DNA from: Kosmotogaceae bacterium
GTDB lineage: Bacteria; Thermotogota; Thermotogae; Petrotogales; Kosmotogaceae
NCBI GenBank assembly: GCA_003444085.1
Contig: DLVL01000011.1
Span: 26,986 to 44,725, forward strand
Direction: 5' to 3'
Length of the DNA: 17,740 nucleotides
Shown: positions 1-8,586 of the stretch, piece after piece
Layout of the letters: every line of letters begins with the position of its first letter
Position numbering within the stretch: the stretch's first letter is position 1
Made by a program: the position numbers and the translations under genes
The notes under the pieces: generated by a model
Told to the model about the DNA's origin: nothing
Database searches by the model: none
The model's input: the letters and a program-made list of their open reading frames with translations, nothing else

Positions 1-243
1 GCAGTCCAACAGGATGTCTTTCTAACAATGGGAGCACTCCTGATGAGTGCGATAATGTTGATCGCGGGGAACCTCATCGCTGATCTGATACTTGCATGGC
101 TAGATCCAAGAGTAAGATTCGAACTAACTAGTGAAACCAGGCTGAGTCACCAGTTCTTTACCAGCAACTATATATGTAGCGGAAATCCGGCGACTCCTTC
201 AGCAGCATCCTTTATTGCTTCACAGATTGTGGGATGTGGATGA
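1..243 (+). CDS. Peptide ABC transporter permease, C-terminal end (partial)
   Basis: Only the last part of this gene is in the window; the reading frame is open from base 1. The visible residues form a final membrane helix followed by LAWLDPRVRFE, which is the usual C-terminal signature of DppB/OppB-type permeases (LLYAxLDPRIRY-like) of oligopeptide, nickel or sugar-oligomer ABC importers. In this family the protein normally ends within a few residues of that motif, near base 125. Here the frame stays open for about 39 more codons to a TGA at 241-243, so the end overlaps the convergent lipoamide dehydrogenase gene by 76 bases. The extra tail (SETRLSHQFF onwards) shows no recognisable domain. 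A frameshift near 120-127 would bring stops in the other frames, so the extension may be real or a sequence/indel artefact. The family call is fairly sure; substrate cannot be judged. Confidence 0.7.
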   Translation, partial: AVQQDVFLTMGALLMSAIMLIAGNLIADLILAWLDPRVRFELTSETRLSHQFFTSNYICSGNPATPSAASFIASQIVGCG

Positions 244-1532
244 ACGGCTTTTAGTAGTGTATGGATATCTATACCTTCGTTTATCGCAATAACCGCTTCC
301 ATCAGTAGTTCTGTAACTCCCGGTCCTGCAAGTGAAACACCCTTTATTTTTCCCGATGCCTTCTCGATGATTATCTTGGCGAAACCATCTCTTTCTCCAA
401 GAGTATTTGCTCTTCCATTTGCACTCATGGGAAACACGAATTTCTCAAGACCCTCGTCAAGACCGTTACTTCCTTCTCTTACACCGACGGATGCAATCTC
501 AGGTTCACAGAATATTACCCCTGGATAGAGCTTCTTGTGAACCTCTTCAGGTTTGCCGGCGATAACAGCGGCAACGCTGACTCCTTCAGCGCTAGCCACA
601 TGAGCGAGCATAGTTTCTCCGCGGACATCTCCGATTGCATAAACGTCTTCAATCGAAGTTGCATAATTGTTGTCTGTAACGACACGACCTTTTTCAAGGA
701 CATCGGTCTCGCTAAAGCCATCAGGAACAACAGGTCTTCGACCGATTGCGATCAGAACTTTTTCCGTCATGACAGTCTCACTTGATCCATCAGCGGTCTC
801 AACAACAGTAGAAAAGCCGCCATCGGTCTCTTCAATCTTCTTTACCTTCGAAGAAGTGAGTACCCTGATTTTGTCTCGTTTGAAAGAGTCTTCCAAGAGC
901 CTGGAAGCTTCAACGTCTTCAAAAGGTATCAACCTGTTCATCATCTCAACAATCGTTACTTCTGTTCCAAAAGCACTGAAAATCGAAGCCATCTCAACAC
1001 CGATATACCCTGCTCCAACTATCATGAGACTCTTGGGGAGTTCTTTAATGCTGAACACGTTATCAGATGTCCAGATCCCTGGGGAATTCAGTGCTTCAGG
1101 GACAAAGGGAGACGAACCGGTAGCTAGAACAATCTTCGAAGCAGCAACTGTTACTCCCCCTTTTTCGAGAATGAACTGACCATCCTTGTATATAGCAGTA
1201 TCGCGAACGATTTCAACGCCATACTTAGATAACAGGCTTTCTATGCCTTTGCGCGAGATCGTTACGGTTCTATTTACATGCTTCATCAGTCTTTCAAAAT
1301 CGAGGTCTACAACGGAGCTGATTCCCATTCTGGGGGCCCTCTTTCGAGAATCTTTCATGATTTTCGCGGCTGCAACCATCGCCTTTGTTGGAATGCACCC
1401 GACGTTTGTACAGGTTCCTCCCATATGCGCCTTTTCAATGAGAAGCGTCCGCTTGCCGTACTGTGCCAATCTTATTGCGCAGTCCGCTCCCCCGGGTCCT
1501 CCTCCGATCACTGCAACGTCGAACTTCACCAT
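168..1532 (-). CDS. lpdA: Dihydrolipoyl dehydrogenase (lipoamide dehydrogenase)
   Basis: A 454-residue flavoprotein disulfide reductase that reoxidises dihydrolipoyl groups with NAD+. Visible in order: FAD-binding GGGPGG (10-15); the redox pair C41 and C46 in GGTCTNVGCIPTK, the spacing typical of lipoamide dehydrogenases; ATGS (137-140); a second Rossmann motif GAGYIGVE (173-180) for NAD; the FAD-contact YAIGDV (298-303); and the C-terminal dimer-interface motif HPHPTICE with the catalytic pair H433 and E438. Length is slightly under the usual 460-475. The ATG at 1532 is preceded by GGAGGTG at good spacing. It follows the phosphodiesterase gene by 18 bases, so it is probably the last gene of the malEFG operon. 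No E1/E2 dehydrogenase or glycine-cleavage genes are in the window, so its partner complex is unknown. A close relative in the disulfide reductase family (for example a mercuric-reductase-like protein) is less likely given the HPHPT motif. Confidence 0.93.
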   Translation of the reverse strand: MVKFDVAVIGGGPGGADCAIRLAQYGKRTLLIEKAHMGGTCTNVGCIPTKAMVAAAKIMKDSRKRAPRMGISSVVDLDFERLMKHVNRTVTISRKGIESLLSKYGVEIVRDTAIYKDGQFILEKGGVTVAASKIVLATGSSPFVPEALNSPGIWTSDNVFSIKELPKSLMIVGAGYIGVEMASIFSAFGTEVTIVEMMNRLIPFEDVEASRLLEDSFKRDKIRVLTSSKVKKIEETDGGFSTVVETADGSSETVMTEKVLIAIGRRPVVPDGFSETDVLEKGRVVTDNNYATSIEDVYAIGDVRGETMLAHVASAEGVSVAAVIAGKPEEVHKKLYPGVIFCEPEIASVGVREGSNGLDEGLEKFVFPMSANGRANTLGERDGFAKIIIEKASGKIKGVSLAGPGVTELLMEAVIAINEGIDIHTLLKAVHPHPTICEAIKDAAEGVAGFPLHI

Positions 1533-1550
1533 AGTACACCTCCACTGAAA

Positions 1551-2717
1551 CTATTTTCTCAGGAAAATAAGCGGTATTTCCATCTCCTCGGGGGTCAATC
1601 CTCCGTGTCTTCCTTTCATAGAGTGTTCCTGTCCAGAATATTTGAAACAGAAGGATTCATCATGCTTGGGTACAACGATTAACTCTCCTATGCGAGAAGC
1701 AAAATCTTCATAAGGGACTCCTCCAAAAAGCGATGAGTCTATGGCTTCTTCCCTGGTCATTATATAAGCGATGTCATCGTAACGCTTCAAAAGGAGGTCT
1801 TTCAACCTTTTGGGCTGATTTGTGTGCAGGTAGAGGGCTCGGTGTTCGCCAGTCGGCAATGTATATAGAAGGCTGTAAATATCGTCATGTTTGTTCAGCC
1901 AGACCTCTTTCTCCCAGGGAGTACTGATTTGCCCGTGATCTGCTGTCACAAAGAAAGCGGTTCTGGAAGACCTCAAACGCAAGAAAAACGCCCTGACTGC
2001 TTCCAGGTACCATCGGACCTCATCGATGTAAGCCATCGATTCTGGTCCGTACTTGTGTCCAAACGTATCGACGAGTCCCCAGTAAACTACAATCAGGTTC
2101 TTTTTCGCTCCCGAATGAAGCAGATCCTTAACTTCCTCGATCATATCGCCAATTCCGTGAATTCCCTTGGCAATTCCTCCTTTTGTATGCATTCGCGTGA
2201 GGCCGGTGTTTATGAAACTTTTGGAGGTGATGTGGTAAGCACGTACGCCCGCATCATGGAGAAGCTCAAAGATCGTTGGAACGGGCAGAAACTTCAGAGG
2301 ATCCATCCCCATCCTTGTAAGATTGTCTCTTTCCTGAAATATCGGTGTCAGCTCAATCATGTTGGAAACACAACCGTACTCCTTGAGGAAGAGGTAGTAA
2401 CCCAACATTCCATGAGCAGCCGGTGGTGTTGCGGTATAGAAACTTGTGAGCGCAGCTGTAGTAGTCGATGGAAACACTGAGGTCATAGTAGACACAATTA
2501 CAGGATCTGCAAGAAGCGAATCACGCCGTCTCATTAGCGGTAGGAGGTTAGCATATCCTACTGCGTCCAACAAAAAAACGACTATCTTGTCAACGCCCTC
2601 CAGATCGATGCCCTTTTCTGAAAGGTCCATTGGCTCACCAGGAGGTAATGCTCCATAATGCCTCAGCAAAGACGATGAGAAATCTGCGATAGTATTTCTC
2701 CCGTATTCAGGAATCAT
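1551..2717 (-). CDS. Alkaline-phosphatase-superfamily phosphodiesterase / nucleotide pyrophosphatase-like protein
   Basis: A 388-residue protein of the type I phosphodiesterase/nucleotide pyrophosphatase family (alkaline phosphatase superfamily), which hydrolyses phosphodiester or phosphoanhydride bonds with two metal ions. All ligands expected for the fold are visible: D51 in FLLDAVG, the nucleophile Thr within FPSTTTAA (84-89), D217 and H221 in LVDTFGHKYG, D260 and H261 in TADHG, and H371 in KGRHGG. No signal peptide or membrane segment is seen, so it is probably cytoplasmic. The ATG at 2717 lies 17 bases after the malG stop and has only a weak ribosome site, suggesting translational coupling to malG. 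Its placement between a maltodextrin importer and lpd does not reveal the substrate. Related enzymes act on nucleotides, sugar nucleotides, phosphoglycerol or phosphonates, so the substrate is left open. Confidence 0.85.
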   Translation of the reverse strand: MIPEYGRNTIADFSSSLLRHYGALPPGEPMDLSEKGIDLEGVDKIVVFLLDAVGYANLLPLMRRRDSLLADPVIVSTMTSVFPSTTTAALTSFYTATPPAAHGMLGYYLFLKEYGCVSNMIELTPIFQERDNLTRMGMDPLKFLPVPTIFELLHDAGVRAYHITSKSFINTGLTRMHTKGGIAKGIHGIGDMIEEVKDLLHSGAKKNLIVVYWGLVDTFGHKYGPESMAYIDEVRWYLEAVRAFFLRLRSSRTAFFVTADHGQISTPWEKEVWLNKHDDIYSLLYTLPTGEHRALYLHTNQPKRLKDLLLKRYDDIAYIMTREEAIDSSLFGGVPYEDFASRIGELIVVPKHDESFCFKYSGQEHSMKGRHGGLTPEEMEIPLIFLRK

Positions 2718-2734
2718 GGCAGACGTTTCATCTA

Positions 2735-5503
2735 TCAGCCTTTAACAGCCCCCTTCGTGAGACCACCTACGATGTAGTCTTGTAATATCAAGAAGAACAA
2801 CAGCATTGGTACAGCACCAATAAGCGCGGCGGCAGTGAACGGCCCCCAGGCAGTCTCGAACCTCCCAGAGAACTGCCAAAGACCAACTGCGTATGTCCAT
2901 TTGTCGATGCTTTGCAACATGATCTTAGCCAGGACAAACTCGTTGAAGATACTCATAAATGTCAGGATTGCGATAACTGCCAGTATCGGTCTTGCCAGAG
3001 GGATTACTATCTTGTAGAATGTCTGGAATCTTGTTGCGCCGTCAATCAGGGCGGCTTCTTCAAGTGTGTCCGGTATCGTGTCAAAATAGCCCTTTATCAA
3101 CCATATGTTGAAAGCAATTCCTCCAGAATAGACAAGAATTAACCCGCCCAGAGTATCGAGTCCGAGCATCGGAATATACCGCCCAAGAAACTGCAGCAGC
3201 GCATATAAAGCTATCATAAACATTACGGAAGGGAACATCTGAATGAGCAAGAGAACCAAAAGGCCCTGTTTCCTACCAAAGAATCGCATCCGGCTAAATG
3301 GGTAGGCTGCAAGTGCCGAAGCGGCGACCATTATCAGGGCGACAGTCAGAGCCACGATAATAGAGTTGAATAGCCATTTCATGAAGTAGAAATAGGTCAT
3401 CTCTTTCTGTGCCCACACCTGGTTTGCCCTGAAAAGTGCAGAATCGAGGCTTCTCAGGTCCCTGCTCAACTCTGGCGAATAGCTTGAAGGGTACTCCAGA
3501 AGTTCCGATATAAGCCGTGATGCTCTCTGGTAGCGGGCATTAAACGTCGCAAATCCCCCGTTATACACGTTAATTATCTCCTCAAAGTCCTCGAGTGTGA
3601 AGGAAGCCCCCATGGTACGCAGATGAATATAGTCGAATATCTTTGCTTCCAGTTCTTCCTTCAGTGCGGAGATATCGTCTATCATCTGATTCAGTACGAG
3701 GGTTCCTTCCTGGGCATCAGCATATGCTCTTTCAAAATCATTGAGCCAGGTGATGGCACGATACCTTCTGGACGCTCTCTGATCAAATAGGGGTGCGGAA
3801 ATCGGGCCGACTCTGTCATAGTAGAGCTGTGCAGACTGGCGAGAAGTAATGGGTTCCGAAGCCCTGAATCTAGCAAGATCCAGCCTGACGTACCTCTCAT
3901 ATAGGGATAGTTCATCTATTCTTTTTTCTGCATCTTCTTTAAGCGATGCCAGAAGTGTTTCTGCCTCTTGAATCTCCATTCTTTCGACTTCCAGCAACGA
4001 AGTTTTCTCATTCAGCGTTTCCTTCATTGTAACAAACTGCTCAGAAGCATCGAGCAGTCCGGGCATCACCCTTCTAATACCTGTGATGGCTACTCTGATG
4101 ATCTCAAATGCTCTTTTGATATCGGGATCAGTATGCCTGCTCAGAAGCTCTTGCGATCTATCTTCGTACCAGGTCAGGTAGGAAGACAGCTCTTCTAGCT
4201 GACTGGTAACTTCCTCATCATCGAATTCCGCGGTCTTAAGGAGGAACAAGGAAGCTCTGAGATTCTCGTTCGCATGGGAAAGGCTTTCCATTACTGCAAG
4301 CATGGTTCCTGGAGCAGGTTGCTCGGTCGGAGGTTTCTGAAGGGCCCTGTTAACGCTTGCCTGAAGAGCCCTGAGTTTCTCACTCTCAGGAACAACTATA
4401 GGTGAAATCATATCAAGCACCAGGTGGAGTTCTCTGATAGCTGAACGTGTTGTTTCAATCTCTGATTCGAGCTGTGTGATACTGTCTCTGCTGACCTGTA
4501 TCGTTTCAAGTGCAGATTGATACAATTGCGGTGCTTCGCCAAGGAATGCGGTTCTTTCTTGTTCTAACTCTACGATCAACTGGTCACTTGATTGCTGAAG
4601 ATTCACCCAGATTTCTGATGCAAACGCAAAGCTGTTCGAGAATGCTTCCCATTGAACACTTATCAAATCAAACTGCTCGGATTCCACAACATCTTCCAGC
4701 GCGGCAATGTTTCTATCAAGACGCCTCTCTTCCCGCCTCCTCCAGCTTGAATAGTCGATAGAATCAGCACTGATGAAGTCTTCTACTGTTTCAAGTAACT
4801 CCAGTGTCTGTTCTTTGTCAGGGAAATCAACTTCTCCAAGCAGATTCACAAGCACGTCTCTGTGATTCAGCACGGAACTGACAGAGTCCCTGTATGCGCT
4901 AGCGTGCTCTCTGACGATGTCTGCACGTCCTCCCAATTGCTCAAGATAGAACATATACCCATCTGAAAGAAGAGACTGTGAAGGAAGAATGGTGGCAAGG
5001 GCTGCCTGGTAGCCGATGCTTTGAGGAGAAACTCCCAGCTCTCTCATCGTCTCTGAAAGCTTATCCAGGTCAATAACTCTCAGGCGCTCCATCTCGGCAA
5101 TCACTTCGCTGTGGCCTTCGGTCTTCATGGTAGCCCAGACGTTATCGAATCCGGTTGAAACTGTTCTAGAAATTTCTACCGATTCTTCGAGCAGAGAATC
5201 AAGTTTGTCAAGAAAGCCAGCCACCGACTTGATGATACTCTCCTCCGATTTTTCCCTGTACTCGCCTGTTCTATAAACAGCGCTTTGCATATCGAGCACA
5301 AGTCTTGGAACACTTCGCTCAGGAAGAATCAGATTCCGATAATGCTGCAGTGTCAGTCTGGTGGAAAAGAGCTTTGAAGAGAAGGCTGCCTGGTCACGCC
5401 TCAAAGAGGTAGTGACTAACCAGAGCATGGGGAATAGCACTATCGCAACAACGATGATCAAGATGAGGTGTCTGAGCCAGTAACGCTTTCTTTCAACAGC
5501 CAT
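2735..5503 (-). CDS. malG: Maltose/maltodextrin ABC permease MalG with a giant inserted region
   Basis: Inner-membrane permease of a maltodextrin importer, 922 residues against about 296 for E. coli MalG. Residues 12-33 form the first membrane helix, followed by SLRRDQAAF, the normal start of the MalG periplasmic loop. The canonical core resumes near 705 with WLFNSIIVAL, then AAYPFSRMRF, IQMFPS, the EAA coupling loop LEEAALIDGA (814-823) that docks on the ATPase, and the typical C-terminus GGLTKGAVKG. Between about 62 and 705 lies a long, highly charged, Glu/Leu/Ser-rich region with heptad-like stretches and no membrane segment, predicted to be helical/coiled-coil and, from MalG topology, periplasmic. 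Large MalG proteins are, as far as I recall, known in Thermotoga, but this should be verified. Start ATG overlaps the malF stop (TAATG) and is preceded by GAGGAGGTG. No frame break is visible, so it reads as one intact protein. Confidence 0.93.
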   Translation of the reverse strand: MAVERKRYWLRHLILIIVVAIVLFPMLWLVTTSLRRDQAAFSSKLFSTRLTLQHYRNLILPERSVPRLVLDMQSAVYRTGEYREKSEESIIKSVAGFLDKLDSLLEESVEISRTVSTGFDNVWATMKTEGHSEVIAEMERLRVIDLDKLSETMRELGVSPQSIGYQAALATILPSQSLLSDGYMFYLEQLGGRADIVREHASAYRDSVSSVLNHRDVLVNLLGEVDFPDKEQTLELLETVEDFISADSIDYSSWRRREERRLDRNIAALEDVVESEQFDLISVQWEAFSNSFAFASEIWVNLQQSSDQLIVELEQERTAFLGEAPQLYQSALETIQVSRDSITQLESEIETTRSAIRELHLVLDMISPIVVPESEKLRALQASVNRALQKPPTEQPAPGTMLAVMESLSHANENLRASLFLLKTAEFDDEEVTSQLEELSSYLTWYEDRSQELLSRHTDPDIKRAFEIIRVAITGIRRVMPGLLDASEQFVTMKETLNEKTSLLEVERMEIQEAETLLASLKEDAEKRIDELSLYERYVRLDLARFRASEPITSRQSAQLYYDRVGPISAPLFDQRASRRYRAITWLNDFERAYADAQEGTLVLNQMIDDISALKEELEAKIFDYIHLRTMGASFTLEDFEEIINVYNGGFATFNARYQRASRLISELLEYPSSYSPELSRDLRSLDSALFRANQVWAQKEMTYFYFMKWLFNSIIVALTVALIMVAASALAAYPFSRMRFFGRKQGLLVLLLIQMFPSVMFMIALYALLQFLGRYIPMLGLDTLGGLILVYSGGIAFNIWLIKGYFDTIPDTLEEAALIDGATRFQTFYKIVIPLARPILAVIAILTFMSIFNEFVLAKIMLQSIDKWTYAVGLWQFSGRFETAWGPFTAAALIGAVPMLLFFLILQDYIVGGLTKGAVKG

Positions 5504-7248
5504 TACCTGCTCACCTCCTCAAAGGATCTCGAAACCTTGAAGTTCAGCCAGCTGAACCCTGCGACAATGGCGAATATGATAATCGAAATGGCGCTGGCAA
5601 AACCAAAGTCCTGACCCCGCCCGTAGAAGGCCAGCTTGTATGTGTAAGAAATCAGGATGTCAGTTGATCCGGCAGGTGTAGTAGCGCCCGGTATCGGTGG
5701 TCCCCCTTCAGTCAGCAGGAAAATGCCCACAAAATTGTTGAAATTGAAAGCGAAACTTCCTACAAGAAGTGGTGCGATGGTTACCATAAGCAGCGGGAAG
5801 GTAATGCGCCCAAACTGTTGGACTTTTGAAGCACCATCAATCGATGCGGCTTCGTAAAACTCATCCGGGATGCTCTGAAGTGCCCCGAGACAAACAGTCA
5901 TCATGTAGGGAAAGCCCAGCCAGGTGTTTACCATCAACACCGATACCCTTGCCCAGAAAGCGTCACCGAGCCACCTTATTGGTTCCGCACCGAAGAGTCC
6001 GGTAACAAGAAAACGGTTGAGGATTCCGTAAGTCTCGTTGAAGAGGCCATTCTTCCAAACAAGGACAGATATGAATGAAGGAATCGCCCACGGTATTATC
6101 AGAAGCGTTCTGTAAAGCTTCTTGCCTTTCAGCAGCCTGTCGTTCAGCGTTATTGCGAGCGCCAGTCCCATGACAAACGAAAAGAGAACGCTCAAGCCAG
6201 CCCATGTGAAGGTCCATGAGAATATTGAGAAGAATGGTCCTCTAACTCTGGGGTCTTCCAGAAGACGTCTGAACTGTCGAAAACCCACATTTGATATGTA
6301 TCCCATCACACTGAATTCTCTGCCAAAATCATCTATGTCGAAAAAAGCCCCGTCTCTTTCAGTCAGGTTATTATCAGTCTCTCTGTTGTAGACAACAGTT
6401 ATCTGTTCGGGTCTTTGCCCTGAGAAATCTGTGATCGTTCTCAGCCCATATTGGCGTTCTATTGTGGCAAAAGTTCTATAAAGAGTCTGAGGCGACAATC
6501 TCAGCATATTGCCTGCTTCATCGATGAACTCGGCGTTCCTAAGCCATTTTCCCCTTATTTCTGAGATGAAGTGAGGAGCATTCGCAGACATATCAGGATC
6601 CTTTGGTGCGTAGAAATACTGGTAAGCTTCCCCCGTATCAGCGACCAGAGTAATAACTCTTTGTGTATCTGGATCTCGAACAATTCTGTAACTTCTATCA
6701 CCGATTTCGACATTGTTCTGCATTCCTTCGTGAAGAGTGCCAGCAGCACTGATTATATTCCCCTGATTGTCTCTGGCCTCTGCCAGAGGCCTTGCAGAAA
6801 AGAACTCTTTTCCGTCATCAACGCGCTCGAAGAGAATGATAAACTCGTCTGTGGGTTTGTAGTCCCTGATTCTCAGAAAGATTGAAAAATCGTACTCGGT
6901 CGGATCTTCCGGAACGTAGAAGTAATCGTTCAGAAGTCTTTGAACGACTTCCTGTCGAGTAAAGAGATGGCCCGTTCCAAAGTTGGTGAAGGCCACTTCA
7001 AACGTATAGTACATCGGGTACAGTGTCAAGATGAAGAGCAACACCAGGGCTGGAATCATATACCTGTAAGGGTAGCCTTTCGGATTGAGCACAAATAGAT
7101 CAATCATCACAGTGAGAATAACCAAAACTACCATGAGGCTGAAGCGTCCGTCCATGTAGAGCACAAAAATACTCCAGACCATGAACGCATTGAATATTGC
7201 AAGGAACGCAATCACCAGCATAAGGATAATAAGCTTTTTCACTGTCAT
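5503..7248 (-). CDS. malF: Maltose/maltodextrin ABC permease MalF
   Basis: A 581-residue permease subunit that pairs with MalG. Membrane helices are visible near 6-30, 37-54 and 64-82; residues about 88-335 form a large periplasmic domain corresponding to the P2 loop of MalF that contacts the binding protein; the permease core follows (about 340-575). Diagnostic MalF strings are IIPWAIPSFISVL, VNTWLGFPYMM, the EAA loop FYEAASIDGA (464-473), FAFNFNNFV with TEGGPP, and GATTPAGSTD. The order and wording closely match enteric MalF, whose length is 514. The ATG at 7248 is preceded by GGGGGGAG at good spacing. It lies 86 bases after malE, with a strong hairpin in that gap, and its stop overlaps the malG start by one base. 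The missing ATPase (MalK) must be encoded elsewhere. Confidence 0.95.
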   Translation of the reverse strand: MTVKKLIILMLVIAFLAIFNAFMVWSIFVLYMDGRFSLMVVLVILTVMIDLFVLNPKGYPYRYMIPALVLLFILTLYPMYYTFEVAFTNFGTGHLFTRQEVVQRLLNDYFYVPEDPTEYDFSIFLRIRDYKPTDEFIILFERVDDGKEFFSARPLAEARDNQGNIISAAGTLHEGMQNNVEIGDRSYRIVRDPDTQRVITLVADTGEAYQYFYAPKDPDMSANAPHFISEIRGKWLRNAEFIDEAGNMLRLSPQTLYRTFATIERQYGLRTITDFSGQRPEQITVVYNRETDNNLTERDGAFFDIDDFGREFSVMGYISNVGFRQFRRLLEDPRVRGPFFSIFSWTFTWAGLSVLFSFVMGLALAITLNDRLLKGKKLYRTLLIIPWAIPSFISVLVWKNGLFNETYGILNRFLVTGLFGAEPIRWLGDAFWARVSVLMVNTWLGFPYMMTVCLGALQSIPDEFYEAASIDGASKVQQFGRITFPLLMVTIAPLLVGSFAFNFNNFVGIFLLTEGGPPIPGATTPAGSTDILISYTYKLAFYGRGQDFGFASAISIIIFAIVAGFSWLNFKVSRSFEEVSR

Positions 7249-7277
7249 GCTGCTCCCCCCATTGTTGCAGTATCAAA

Positions 7278-7303
7278 CTGGCGGAGCACGAAAGCCCCGC
7301 CAG
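7278..7303 (-). promoter_or_regulatory. Intercistronic hairpin between malE and malF
   Basis: Seven perfect base pairs (CTGGCGG with CCGCCAG) plus two further G-C pairs after one mismatch enclose a short ACGAAA-type loop. It lies in the 86-base gap after malE. On the transcribed strand only three T residues follow it, so it may act as a leaky terminator or as an RNA-stabilising 3' end that raises the level of malE message over malF/malG. This resembles the role of REP hairpins between malE and malF in E. coli, but that parallel is inferred. Confidence 0.6.
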
Positions 7304-7334
7304 CAAGCATCACGGAATTCTGTAAATATGAAGA

Positions 7335-8528
7335 TTAATCAATTGCCGCCTTGATCTTCTCTACTGCTGCATCAAGGGCATTCTGAACAGTATCCTGGGC
7401 ATTAATAACAAGGTTAAGTGCATCTTCCATTGAACCCCAAACGGCTGCCATTTCAGGAATATTGGGCATCGGAGTTCCAACGGAAGCACTTGCTGAGAAC
7501 TGAATGATGTCGTAAATCTCAGGTCCGCCCTGAGCCTCTACTTCAGCGTAAAGGTCACTTCTAACAATACCGCGCCTCTCAACATCAAACATGGCTTTCT
7601 GACCACGGTAACTGCCCATGTAGTTAACCACGAACTCAACGGCTTCAATCTTGCTTTTAGACCTGGAATTAATCATGAATCCCTGAACTCCGACAAAAGG
7701 CTTTGGAGTAACACCGGGTTCAAGCTCGATTTCGCTGAATGGAATGATACCGTAGTCAATTCCTGCGTCTCTGTAACCGGGGGTGGCCCAAGGTCCGTTG
7801 ACTATGAATGCTGCCAGACCTTCGACGAAAAGACCGTCCATCAGAGCATAGTTTGCACCGCGAGGAATGAGTCCCATATCGAACCAGCTTCTGATAAGGG
7901 AAACCCCCTTTGCAGCGCCTTCATTGTTCAAACCGATATCGGTCGGGTCCAGACCGTCTGCAGTCTCTTTGAAGATGTATCCGCCGTAACCAGCAATGAA
8001 CGGGAAAGAGAAGTAGAAGTTAGGAGCATCATAGATGAATCCAACTATCTCGTCGTCTGCGATGTCCATCGCAATGCTCTCGAGTTCCGCGATTGTTGTT
8101 GGGACTTCGTCCTCGAAAATCAGATCTTTGTTGTAGATAATCGCAATCGATTCAAGTGCATAGGGAAGCCCGTACAACCTGCCTCCGTAGCTAAAGGCCT
8201 CGAGCGCCACGTCATAGTAAGCATCACGCTGAGGAATGAAGGGTAACGGTTCCAGAAGGCCATCCTGTGCGAGTTCTCCAACCCAGTCGTGAGCTCCAAC
8301 GATAATATCTGGACCTTCTCCAGCAGGCGCAGCGACCAGGAAGTTCGACTTAATATCGCCGAAATTCACTTGCTGGACTTCTACCTCTATGCCGTAGTCC
8401 CTTTCAAACTCTGCTGCCAGCCTCTCTAGAGCAGGCACCTGGTTTTCGGAACACCAGACGACCAGTTTGGCACTCACAAATGAGGAAAGCAAGAGTACCA
8501 GAAAGACAACAACAAAAAGCTTCTTCAT
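7335..8528 (-). CDS. malE: Maltose/maltodextrin-binding protein MalE
   Basis: A 397-residue periplasmic solute-binding protein that captures maltose or maltodextrins and delivers them to MalFG. Residues 1-20 are a signal peptide: MKK, a hydrophobic core, and a predicted type I cleavage site after SFVSA, giving a mature start at KLVVWCSEN. No lipobox Cys lies at the cut; the Cys at 26 is in the mature chain. The family pattern is clear: LERLAAEFERDYGIEVEV, GPDIIVGAHDWVGELAQDG, GLPYALESIAIIYNKDL, and MINSRSKSKIEAVEFV, as in enteric MalE. Start ATG has AAGGAGG at good spacing. It is the first gene of the operon, preceded by a 177-base leader region. Trehalose or other gluco-oligosaccharides are possible ligands; MalE/MalF/MalG co-occurrence favours maltodextrins. 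Confidence 0.93.
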   Translation of the reverse strand: MKKLFVVVFLVLLLSSFVSAKLVVWCSENQVPALERLAAEFERDYGIEVEVQQVNFGDIKSNFLVAAPAGEGPDIIVGAHDWVGELAQDGLLEPLPFIPQRDAYYDVALEAFSYGGRLYGLPYALESIAIIYNKDLIFEDEVPTTIAELESIAMDIADDEIVGFIYDAPNFYFSFPFIAGYGGYIFKETADGLDPTDIGLNNEGAAKGVSLIRSWFDMGLIPRGANYALMDGLFVEGLAAFIVNGPWATPGYRDAGIDYGIIPFSEIELEPGVTPKPFVGVQGFMINSRSKSKIEAVEFVVNYMGSYRGQKAMFDVERRGIVRSDLYAEVEAQGGPEIYDIIQFSASASVGTPMPNIPEMAAVWGSMEDALNLVINAQDTVQNALDAAVEKIKAAID

Positions 8529-8577
8529 AACAAAAACCTCCTTCTAATAATAAAGTTACAACTAGTATTGCATTTAG

Positions 8578-8586
8578 ATTTTAACA
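8578..8586 (-). promoter_or_regulatory. Candidate extended -10 promoter for the malE operon
   Basis: Within the 177-base gap between malE and the upstream carboxyltransferase gene, the - strand carries TGTTAAAAT, an extended -10 element (TG, one base, then TAAAAT, five of six matches to consensus). A start of transcription near 8571 would give a leader of about 43 bases before the malE ATG, containing AAGGAGG. No good -35 hexamer is seen at 17 bp. The rest of 8529-8705 shows no gene, no clear rho-independent terminator for the upstream gene and no obvious operator palindrome. Confidence 0.4.

Noticed and set aside
667..1179. 170-codon open frame on the + strand opposite lpd
   Set aside because: It is antisense to a well-supported gene, Ser/Thr-rich in the way typical of shadow frames, with no ribosome site or recognisable motif.
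1887..2480. 197-codon open frame on the + strand opposite the phosphodiesterase gene
   Set aside because: Shadow of a clear enzyme gene; no family features, no ribosome site.
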